This document shows positions 39,401 to 47,800 of a DNA stretch of 64,000 nucleotides, one piece after another. The position numbers and the translations under genes are program-made. The first letter of the stretch is position 1; every line of letters starts with the position of its first letter. Under the pieces are notes generated by a model, which was given only the letters and a program-made list of their open reading frames with translations, had not been told where the DNA came from and did no database searches. Source of the DNA: Oscillospiraceae bacterium (GTDB lineage: Bacteria > Bacillota > Clostridia > Oscillospirales > Ruminococcaceae); assembly GCA_015067025.1 (NCBI GenBank), contig SVNC01000006.1:1-64000 (forward strand), given 5' to 3'.

Positions 39401-40036
39401 TGCCATAGAGTCGTTGACACATACAAAAGCTTCGGGCAGAGAGTAACCGCCTTCAAAAAAGCGTTCCATAGCATCCTTGGTAGGCTGACTCCAGAAATCG
39501 CCGTAATCAAATCTTCCCTCTTCTACAAAGGGGAGATCGTTTTCAGCAAGCACCTTCTTATATACTGCTATTCTATCATCGGAAAATTTATTATTACGCA
39601 TACCTGCCATAAGGAATACATCCTTACAATGGTGATGCTCTATAACGTGACGGCACATCATTTCAAATCCCTGCTCATAGTCGTATACAAGATTTGTGGC
39701 ATCCTTATGCTGACCGTCAACGCTTATTACGGGTGTGCCGTGCTTTTTTGCTTCGGATATTATCTTATCTGTCATTTCTGCACTTTTTATGGTTTCAGGC
39801 AGAATTATAAGAATATCTATAAGCTCGTGATTTATAAGGCTGAATATACTTGATTCACCTATAGCGGCAGGTGTTGATGTATAAAAATCGGTAAAGGTGC
39901 TGAATATCAGCGTTTTATATCCTCGTTTATTGAGAGCGTCACATATAGTTCTGGCAGTGTGGGCAAGCGAGTCTTCCTGTATGCTTGCCATACAGATAGC
40001 CGCTATCTTGTATTTGTGAAATCTGCCGACATACAT
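36434..40036 (-). CDS. LacI-type periplasmic-binding-like sensor fused to GGDEF, second degenerate GGDEF and EAL domains
   Basis: Peripla_BP_3-like N-terminus (VIVTGFDATYQTAVHSLTETTSALLDTN) with no DNA-binding HTH; DPLTGLYNRRGYF...ARFGGDEFIL; RVTGDIFTLL; EALARWNHPEQGLIPP...DDFGSGYSSL...DVLKIDREF...AEGVET. Confidence 0.9.
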   Translation of the reverse strand: MYVGRFHKYKIAAICMASIQEDSLAHTARTICDALNKRGYKTLIFSTFTDFYTSTPAAIGESSIFSLINHELIDILIILPETIKSAEMTDKIISEAKKHGTPVISVDGQHKDATNLVYDYEQGFEMMCRHVIEHHHCKDVFLMAGMRNNKFSDDRIAVYKKVLAENDLPFVEEGRFDYGDFWSQPTKDAMERFFEGGYSLPEAFVCVNDSMAITVIKLLREKGYRIPEDVIVTGFDATYQTAVHSLTETTSALLDTNYLAETVADTCDKYLAGESIENTIKIKYKSLFSQSCGCQEVDDTFVTARLLKMDDFNINQVNNETRMAAYYANTVDKKNYNEMITEMVKYIDDYSGICINEDYISHTERKEEDSYHSVYSKEMVAICQRDIETDILDVRYPAEKLIPELGKTLKRYDKILFAPLSFQESVIGYYYAVMDYVDYSFRDTKRLVTSTNQILENYKNTCRLKEAYEQIAITHSIDPLTGLYNRRGYFAAIDSKRKEMTSPYLLMLSIDMDYLKQINDTFGHPEGDKAIVEVAEAIKHVAGNNGIYARFGGDEFILTLPCDDKRDAPKIIGELQTHIDLYNRSNKDAGYEVSVSVGYKAEPNDEALNINELITATDQLMYVQKRAKKAKTENLYVEAPHYSVDNPFEARIHEIFSARSDVTYFYFNYSESSWYVMENEHTPPCLLSKTVGPLRAMWLSGNIYKDDMATFEELSLKIRQAYNNKLTEPVLQISLRLTDTGTPLWYNLMVQMIPDEDGRLKELAGMLALSTAEDIMQMELRNYYTTTENPLMVTEAYSYKINSNKDKKYAFIQFDIKRFKLVNENYGEETGTELLYSITRQLKTYCNPYQVSARVTGDIFTLLTPYETKDDILEITSTLQERLKGFRGIKYEFAFGVYLIEDITEPVRLMEDKASIARCSIKNNAMADVAFYDDNMKLSMENKRFIESNMKTALEERQFLIHLQPKFSISREEIVGYEALARWNHPEQGLIPPFKFIPIFEENGFISKLDYFVWECACQVLSDWQERNFKLLPISVNVSRAHLKNEEFIAKLDELIEKYGVEKRYLELEITESVEGEQTMRMTALAKEHGYTLLMDDFGSGYSSLNTLKSTRFDVLKIDREFLSSFMTDERGKKIISHTISMSKDVGLDLIAEGVETIEQAKFLESCGCDIAQGYYYAKPMPVQDAESYLEAKATPKKKK

Positions 40037-40338
40037 AACAACATCTCCTCTCCGTATATTTATTAAAAGGGCGTAATACCCCTATCATATTTGTACCCCA
40101 TATTATACCACAAAAATGCTGAAAAGTCAATGTTTTATAGCAGTATTGCACAAAAAACGCTTTTAAAAAGTGCACAAATTTATTCAGCATTTTTTACAAA
40201 GAATATTTCAAACTGTATAAAGCACATTTAATTTTAACTCTTGTATAAAAAACTTGCACATTCATTAAAAATATGCTATAATAAATTTACATACTTTACT
40301 AAGCTAATATGAAAAATCAAAGGAAAGGAAGATGATAA

Positions 40339-41700
40339 GTGAAGAACTCCTATTCAGAAGTAACCCCCTACATCGAAGAGCTGGCAAATAAGTCCAATGT
40401 AAACAACGGTATCGAAGCGGATATGTACCCTACATATCATGTAAAAAGAGGACTCAGGGATAAAAACGGCAACGGCGTTGTAACAGGCCTTACTGAAATA
40501 TCGAGAATAAAGGCAAAGGACGTAAACGAACAAGGCGAAGAGATCCCCTGCCATGGCGAGCTTTATTACAGAGGTATCAATGTTAAATCTCTTGTGGACG
40601 GCTTTACAAGGGATAACCGTTTCGGCTTTGAAGAAGCGGCGTATCTTCTGCTTTTTTCAGAGCTTCCGGACAGGGATGAGCTTTCACGCTTTTGTGAGGA
40701 GCTGGCTGAAAACCGTACTCTCCCCACATCCTTTGTAAGAGATATGATACTTAAAGCACCCGGCAAGGATATGATGAACATTCTCTCCCGTAGCGTGCTT
40801 GCCTTATACGCTTATGATGATAACCCCGATGATATTTCTATCCCCAACGTATTAAGGCAGAGCTTAAAGCTCATTTCAATATTCCCTCTTTTAGCAGTTT
40901 ACAGTTACCAGTCCTTCAGACATTATTATCAGAATGACAGTCTGTTTATACATCTGCCAAAGCCCGAATACGGTGCGGCACAGAATTTACTTCATCTTCT
41001 TCGTGAGGATGGCCGGTTTACCGATCTTGAAGCAAAGGTATTAGACTTGGCGATGGTACTCCACGCTGAACACGGCGGCGGAAACAACTCCACCTTTACC
41101 ACCCACGTTGTGACCTCTTCAGGTACGGATACGTATTCTTCAGTTGCGGCGGCGTTAGGCTCTCTTAAAGGACCTCGTCACGGCGGTGCAAATATAAAGG
41201 TAGTAAAGATGTTCGATGATATGAAGCAGAGCATCAACGTAAAGGACAAGGGACAGATAAAGGACTATCTTGTAAAGCTGCTTAACAAGGAAGCCTTTGA
41301 TAAGGCAGGCCTTATCTATGGTATGGGACACGCAGTGTATTCATTATCCGACCCCAGAGCCGACGTGCTTAAGGATTGTGCTGAAAAACTGTCACGAGAA
41401 AAGGGCTGTGATGAAGAATTTGAGCTATACAACACAGTAGCCGAGCTTGCACCTCAGATAATCTCCGAAAAGCGACAGATGTTCAAGGGCGTAAGTGCGA
41501 ACGTAGACTTCTACTCAGGTCTTATCTACAGAATGTTAGAGCTTCCCGGTGAGCTTTATACACCTATCTTTGCGGTATCAAGAATTGCAGGCTGGTCTGC
41601 CCACCGCATCGAAGAGATACAAAATCAGGGTAAGATAATCCGACCTGCGTATATCAGCGTAAAGGATGAAAGACCATACGTTGATATAAATGAGAGATAA
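40339..41700 (+). CDS. Citrate synthase
   Basis: GELYYRGINVKSLVDGF, LDLAMVLHAEHGGGNNSTFTTHVVTSSGTDTYSSVAAALGSLKGPRHGGAN, GMGHAVYSLSDPRA. Confidence 0.92.
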   Translation: MKNSYSEVTPYIEELANKSNVNNGIEADMYPTYHVKRGLRDKNGNGVVTGLTEISRIKAKDVNEQGEEIPCHGELYYRGINVKSLVDGFTRDNRFGFEEAAYLLLFSELPDRDELSRFCEELAENRTLPTSFVRDMILKAPGKDMMNILSRSVLALYAYDDNPDDISIPNVLRQSLKLISIFPLLAVYSYQSFRHYYQNDSLFIHLPKPEYGAAQNLLHLLREDGRFTDLEAKVLDLAMVLHAEHGGGNNSTFTTHVVTSSGTDTYSSVAAALGSLKGPRHGGANIKVVKMFDDMKQSINVKDKGQIKDYLVKLLNKEAFDKAGLIYGMGHAVYSLSDPRADVLKDCAEKLSREKGCDEEFELYNTVAELAPQIISEKRQMFKGVSANVDFYSGLIYRMLELPGELYTPIFAVSRIAGWSAHRIEEIQNQGKIIRPAYISVKDERPYVDINER

Positions 41701-41735
41701 AATTAATTTTGTAGACATAAAGCGATAATAGATAT

Positions 41736-41763
41736 ACCCCGTGATAATCTTCACGGGGTGTGT
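41736..41763 (+). terminator. Hairpin CACCCCGTGATAATCTTCACGGGGTG-type terminator after citrate synthase
   Basis: CCCCGTGA-taatct-TCACGGGG. Confidence 0.65.
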
Positions 41764-41789
41764 TGCATCTAAAAGGTAAATTGTTGTTT

Positions 41790-41936
41790 GCGGGTTGCAC
41801 CCGCGGGCAGTTTCCCATTGTTTTTAAAATCAAAGATTTTAAAAACTGCCGCAGTCCTTTGGACTGCTCCCTTCGGCTCTGTTTGGGGCTACGCCCCAGC
41901 AGTCCAAGGGACTGCGACGCCCTTTAGGGCAATAAA
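41790..41936. repeat. Array of triloop hairpins, near-copy of the 5.79-5.84 kb segment in inverted orientation
   Basis: GCGGGT-TGC-ACCCGC (41790-41804), GTTTTTAAAATC-AAA-GATTTTAAAAAC (41820-41846), GCAGTCC-TTT-GGACTGC (41851-41867), GCAGTCC-AAG-GGACTGC (41899-41915). Confidence 0.87.
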
Positions 41937-41999
41937 CCACCGTGCATATCAAGGCTTGTGGGTTGTTTGCAAAATGAAATTACAACAACATTGTAACAC

Positions 42000-42084
42000 C
42001 GCCGTTTACGAGGCTGCGACAATCTCAATGATTTTTAAAGGCGGAAATGCCTGCGGCGGCTCGCCGCTAAACAAGAATTTATAG
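42000..42084 (-). repeat. Structured repeat family 1, copy E
   Basis: CCGCCGTTTACGAGGCTGCGACAATCTCAATGATTTTTAAAGGCGGAAATGCCT + GCGGCG-GCT-CGCCGC. Confidence 0.8.
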
Positions 42085-42136
42085 TCTCACATCCACACAC
42101 AAAAAAGGCGGTTATAAACTAACCGCCTTTCCTTTA

Positions 42137-42934
42137 TTATTCACCCGCTAATTCATAGGCTCTGTTTGTGCAAGCCTTACAGCAGTTGTCTACAGTCTTT
42201 GTAAGCTCGCCTTCATAGAGCTTTTCAAGTCCTGCTATTGTAGTGCCACCGGGGGAGGATACCTGCTTTATCAGCTCGTCCACAGTCATACCTGAATCGG
42301 TAAGCATCTTTGCAGAGCCTACAAGAGACTGGGCAAAAAGGGATAATGCCGCCTCATCTGATATTCCTACAGACTTTGCATAATCCACAAAGCCCTTTGC
42401 GAAAAGATAGATAAATGCAGGAGAGCTGCCGTTTATCGCAATTATCTCCTTCATCTTGTCAATAGGCACTTCTACTGCAATGCCACAGCTTGCAATAACT
42501 GACTTTGCCACCTCAAATTCGCTGTCAGATACGTTTTCAGCTCTGGAGATCGCACTTGCACCGAGACCTAACATCATAGGTGTATTGGGCATTACGAGAA
42601 CTACCTTCGCGTCTGCAATGGTACGGTTTCTTATAAAGGTTTCCGAAACGCCTGCACAGATTGAGATAATAACCTTATCGGATGTTATTTCGTCCTTTAT
42701 CGTTTCTAAAACCGAGGGGAGTATCTGAGGCTTTACAGCAAGAAGAATATAGTCAGAGCTTTTTACAAGCTCCTTTTCGTCCTGGCAGGCTGTAACGCCG
42801 TACTGAGAAAGAGCAGACAGCTTTTCTTCGTCTTTTTCATAAGCGTATATGCTTATATCCGTTTTCTTTGCTGAAAGACCTTTTATAATAGCGCCGCCCA
42901 TATTTCCGGCACCTAAAAATCCGAGAGTTATCAT
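42137..42934 (-). CDS. proC: Pyrroline-5-carboxylate reductase
   Basis: LGFLGAGNMGGAIIKGL, LAVKPQ, MPNTPMMLGLGASAI, GSSPAFIYLF, QVSSPGGTTIAGL. Confidence 0.95.
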   Translation of the reverse strand: MITLGFLGAGNMGGAIIKGLSAKKTDISIYAYEKDEEKLSALSQYGVTACQDEKELVKSSDYILLAVKPQILPSVLETIKDEITSDKVIISICAGVSETFIRNRTIADAKVVLVMPNTPMMLGLGASAISRAENVSDSEFEVAKSVIASCGIAVEVPIDKMKEIIAINGSSPAFIYLFAKGFVDYAKSVGISDEAALSLFAQSLVGSAKMLTDSGMTVDELIKQVSSPGGTTIAGLEKLYEGELTKTVDNCCKACTNRAYELAGE

Positions 42935-42947
42935 AATATTTTTTCCT

Positions 42948-43535
42948 TTATGCACGATTTGTTTTTACTACTAATTTGTTGTAAGCTAACTTTACAGGGA
43001 AAAGTATTGCTATCATCAGCGGCACACTTACTGCAAAGCTTATTGCATTTGTCAGAACCCTTGCACCGATAAGGACGATTATACTGTCGCCTACGATAAA
43101 GCCGTAGCTGTACAGAGCCAGAGTGTTGAGAATGAGATTACACACTACACAGACTATCGCTCTTGCGATGGTAATTCTTATAAACTGCTTGTAGGTCTTT
43201 TCCGGCTTTAAGTTGTAAAGCACAAGGCCGTATATCATACCCTCAAGTCCGGATATAAGCATAAGCCAGGGTATAAAGGTGTTTACAGGGTTTACAAGGT
43301 AACCGATCACGTCCACGAGTATTCCTGAAAAAAGTCCTACTGTAGGTCCAAAAAGAATACCGATAAGAGCAAGGGGTAGATAAACGAAATTTATTTTTAT
43401 AAAGTCGCCTATTCTGATAGTGCCAAAGCCATCGAGAACTACTGCCAGTGCAAGAAATATACCCACTACCGCAATGCAGCGGATGCTTTTAAGCTCCATT
43501 GCGGATTTTTTGAAACTGTTAATAAAATAAGCCAT
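42948..43535 (-). CDS. folT: ECF transporter S component, folate family
   Basis: Small polytopic protein, RIGDFIKINFVYLPLALIGILFGPTVGLFSGILVDVIGYL; downstream of a THF riboswitch. Confidence 0.88.
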   Translation of the reverse strand: MAYFINSFKKSAMELKSIRCIAVVGIFLALAVVLDGFGTIRIGDFIKINFVYLPLALIGILFGPTVGLFSGILVDVIGYLVNPVNTFIPWLMLISGLEGMIYGLVLYNLKPEKTYKQFIRITIARAIVCVVCNLILNTLALYSYGFIVGDSIIVLIGARVLTNAISFAVSVPLMIAILFPVKLAYNKLVVKTNRA

Positions 43536-43620
43536 ATTTACCTCCTTAAAATAAAGCTGATGCTGATAAACGCAATCGCATAATCCGAAGATAAATATGG
43601 CAATTATCTCATATATGCAA

Positions 43621-43720
43621 CAGCGAGATGCGGAATAACGTACCGCCACCGATTTTACGATGTTCGTCCGAAGGGCAACTCCCCGTCCCTTTGGCACTTA
43701 ACGCACGTTTTCCTACTCTG
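43621..43720 (-). ncRNA. Tetrahydrofolate (THF) riboswitch
   Basis: Minus strand: AGAGTAGGAAAACGTGCGTTAAGTGCC...GGGACGGGGAGTTGCCCTTCGGACGAA...GGTGGCGGTACG...CCGCATCTCGC. Confidence 0.9.
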
Positions 43721-43763
43721 TCGATTGATAGCAGAGTTTTAAACTCTAAAATTTATTACAAAA

Positions 43764-44723
43764 TCAGAAGCTGATTTCGTTTGCAATTTCATACAGCTTG
43801 TGTTCAAACTGCTTTTTCATCTTGAGTGCTTCCTGAATATCATAGTCAACTACCTGATTATCCTTGAAGCCTACAACACGGTTGCCGATGCCCTTTTCAA
43901 GAAGCTCAACCGCATAGTGACCAAGCTGGCTTGCTGCAACTCTGTCTCTTAACGTGGGGCTGCCGCCTCTCTGAACGTGACCTAAGATAGTTGCACGGGA
44001 TTCGATACCTGTTTCCTGTTCGATCTCCTTTGCAATCTGTTCAGAATTGCCGATACCTTCTGCAACAACAACGATGAAGTGATGCTTACCATTCTTTTTG
44101 CCTTCGAGTATCTTCTGGATAACGTCATTCATTGTGTAGGGCTCTTCCTTTGTGATAATGTAGGTAGCACCAACTGCGATACCTGCATTAAGAGCGATAT
44201 AACCTGCATTTCTGCCCATTACTTCAACAACGGAGCATCTGTCGTGGGACTGAGCTGTGTCACGGAGCTTGTCAACCATTTCAACAACTGTATTCATAGC
44301 TGTATCGTAGCCGATAGTGTATTCTGTCATAGAAATATCGTTATCGATAGTACCGGGAACGCCTACTGCTAAGATACCCTTTGCAGATAAGTCGGCCGCA
44401 CCTCTGAAGGAGCCGTCGCCACCAACAACTACAAGACCCTCGATGCCATTTTCGATGCAGGTCTGCTTTGCCTTTTCAACACCCTCATCGTATCTGAATT
44501 CAGCACATCTTGCGGTGCAGAGCATTGTACCGCCTCTCTGGATGATATCTGATACGCTTCTTGCATCCATAGGAATAATGTCGCCGTTGATAAGACCGTT
44601 GTAGCCTCTTACAACACCAACAACCTCCATACCTCTTGCAATGGCTGTTCTTACAACAGAACGGATAACGGCGTTCATACCGGGAGCGTCGCCACCGCTT
44701 GTCAATATAGCAATCTTCTTCAT
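43764..44723 (-). CDS. pfkA: ATP-dependent 6-phosphofructokinase
   Basis: IAILTSGGDAPGMNAVIRSVVR, GGDGSFRGA, PGTIDNDI, GRNAGYIAL, ILGHVQRGGSPTLRDRV. Confidence 0.96.
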   Translation of the reverse strand: MKKIAILTSGGDAPGMNAVIRSVVRTAIARGMEVVGVVRGYNGLINGDIIPMDARSVSDIIQRGGTMLCTARCAEFRYDEGVEKAKQTCIENGIEGLVVVGGDGSFRGAADLSAKGILAVGVPGTIDNDISMTEYTIGYDTAMNTVVEMVDKLRDTAQSHDRCSVVEVMGRNAGYIALNAGIAVGATYIITKEEPYTMNDVIQKILEGKKNGKHHFIVVVAEGIGNSEQIAKEIEQETGIESRATILGHVQRGGSPTLRDRVAASQLGHYAVELLEKGIGNRVVGFKDNQVVDYDIQEALKMKKQFEHKLYEIANEISF

Positions 44724-44845
44724 AATAATATAATACATCCTTTCCCGAGGTTTCCCTCTCGTGATTTATTTACACACAACTTAGTTTACTCCAAATCGAC
44801 CTTTAAGTCAAGAGGAAAAACGGTAAATGTTCACTTTATATCCCT

Positions 44846-47800
44846 TTATTTGATAATTATATTACTATTTCCGCAAATTTCGGTCAATTTTTGTATAAAA
44901 TTATCAGAAAGGGTAACATTTTTTGACAAAGGCGCGCTGACTGTTTCACGGGTGTCCTCAAAGCAGACCTTTACGTGGCTGTTTCCGAGGTTTTCGCTAA
45001 GCAGTTTTTTGATAAAAGGCAGTCTTTCGTCACTGCGGCTTTTTACTTTGATATAAAGAGTTTTTACCGTTTCTTTGCTTTTATCCTGCACAGTAGCAAC
45101 ATTCTCCTTTATATCAGGTAATTCGCTGTCTTTTTTAGCTTTTGTTGCATTGTTTATGAATATGACAGGGTCTTTTTCGTCCTCGCAGGAAATCGTACCA
45201 TCAATAAGCATAACTTCGCCCTCATTTAAAAGATGGAATAACGCTTCGTGATTTTTAGGGAATAAAAGACCTTCGATCTCACCGCTGACGTCTTCAAGCA
45301 CTGCAAAGCTCATAGTTTTACCTTGCTTTGTGGTGTGAATTCTTTTTGATGATACCATAGCGACAATACGTATTTTCTGTCCGTCGTTTCTGTCATTTAT
45401 AACAGATGCGATGTGAGGGCAAGCGTACTGCCTTATAGTCTTTCTGTAGCTGTCTGTGGGATGACCTGAAATAAATATGCCGAGCATTTCCTTTTCCATC
45501 ATCAGTAGCTGTTGCTTTGGATATTCATCAGCGTGGGGGATTTCATAGGGCTGGTTGAAGCTGCCCTCAGACGTCGAAAAAAAGTCCAGCTGACCGTCTA
45601 TATCCCTGTTTCCCGAAAGGGTATCGAGAAGAGTTTCGTAGGATAAAAGCATCTCCTTGCGGTTTGCGTCAAGATCATCAAGAGCACCGCTTTTTATAAG
45701 TGCTTCAATGGCTCTTCTGTTTACCATTCTGCCGTTTACTCTTTTACAGAAATCATAAAAGCTTGTAAAGGGCTTTTCTTTTCTTTCCTGCAGAATGGTA
45801 TCAATCATATTCATACCCATTGATTTTATACCGAGCAGGCCAAAGCGTATGCCGTTTTCCTCGGCAGAAAATCCTGCATAGCTCTTATTTACGTGAGGCG
45901 GTAAAAGCCTTAAGCCGTGCTGGGCAAGATCATCAATATATTCGGCAGTCTTACCGCTGTTACCTATAACGCTTGTCATAAGTGCCACCATATATTCCTT
46001 ATAGTGATGGCATCTTAAATATGCGGTGCGATAGGCAAGTACCGAATAAGCGGCGGCGTGGGATTTGTTAAAGGCGTAGGATGCAAAGCTTGACATATCG
46101 TCGAATATCTCGTTTGCGATATTTTCAGCTACACCATTCTTTACAGCACCTGCTACGAATATTTCTCGCTCTTTTTTCATTTCCTCGTGTTTTTTCTTTG
46201 CCATTGCACGACGGACGATATCCGCTCTGCCGTAGGAATAGCCTGCAAGCCTCTGACAGATAGTCATTACCTGCTCCTGGTATACGATACAACCGTAGGT
46301 CACGTCAAGGATATCCTTTAAAAGCGGATGCTTATAGCGTATTTTTTCGGGGTGCAGACGGTTATCTATATATTTGGGTATAGAATCCATAGGGCCCGGG
46401 CGATAAAGAGAAAGTGCCGCTGTAAGATCTTCAATGCTCTGGGGCTTCAGCCTTGATAAAAGGCTTGTCATACCTCCGCTTTCAAACTGGAATATACCGA
46501 GTGTACCACCCTTTGACATCATTTCATATACCTTTTTGTCATCAAAGGGGATCTTTTCTATATCAAAATTTGTATCCCGTCTTTTTATCAGCTTACAGCA
46601 GTCGTCAATTACCGTGAGATAACGCAGTCCTAAAAAGTCCATTTTGAGAAGCCCGAGGCGTTCGAGCGTCACCATAGTATACTGGGTTACGGTTTCATCT
46701 CCGTTTTTATACAGCGGTACGTATTCGCTGACCGGCTCTCTTGTAATTACGATACCTGCCGCATGGATAGAGGTGTTTCTTGGCATACCTTCTATCTTTT
46801 TTGCGGTATCCATAAGCTTTGCTATTTCATCATCGGACTCGCAAAGCTTTATAAGCTCCTTTTCGGTGCTCATAGTGTATTCAAGACTGACAGAAGAAGA
46901 TGGGATAAGCTTTGCCACCATATCTACTTTACTATAGGGCATACCCATTACTCTTCCTGCGTCTCTTACCGCCGCTTTAGCGGCAAGAGTACCGAAGGTG
47001 ATTATCTGTGCCACCTTGTCACGACCGTATTTTCTTATTACGTAGTCGATGACCTCCTGCCTTCTCATATAGCAAAAGTCGATATCAAAGTCGGGCATAC
47101 TTACTCTTTCGGGGTTTAAAAAGCGTTCAAAGAGGAGATTGTACTTTATCGGATCTATGTCGGTTATCTTAAGGCAGTAGGCGCAGACGCTTCCTGCACC
47201 TGAACCACGTCCCGGTCCTACGGGGATATTGTTTCTTTTTGCATAGGAAATAAAATCCGCAACGATAAGAAAATAATCCACATAACCCATTTTCTTTATT
47301 ACAGAGGCTTCGTACTGAGCACGTTTTATAACGTCATGGGGAACGTTATCTCCGTATCTTTCCCGCAATCCTTTTTTAAGCTCGCTGTCAAAGAATTCAT
47401 CATTGTTGTCATAACCCTCAGCCTTGAAATAGGGGAGTACCGTCTGACCGTAGGTAAAGGTTACGTTACATTTATCTGCTATTCTGACCGTATTTTCTAT
47501 TGCGGCAGAAGGGAAAAGGACTGACATTTCTTCTTCTGACTTTAAATAGAATTCATCGGTAGGAAAATGGAGTGCGTTTTCATCCGACAGGGTAGTGCCC
47601 GTCTGTATGCAGGTCAGCACCTTTTGTACGTAGCTGTCCTCTTTTTCAATATAGTGGGCATCGTTTGTGGCAACGACGGGGGTATTTGTATCCTTTGCAA
47701 GACGGATAAGGTAGGGCAGTATTCTTTTTTGCTCCTCTATTCCGTGGTCCTGCAGTTCTATATAATAATCATCCCCAAAGATGTTTTTATATTCATTTAC

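Noticed and set aside
37151-39853. Numerous plus-strand ORFs opposite the 1200-aa GGDEF-EAL gene
   Set aside because: Antisense frames in a long conserved coding sequence; composition typical of spurious ORFs
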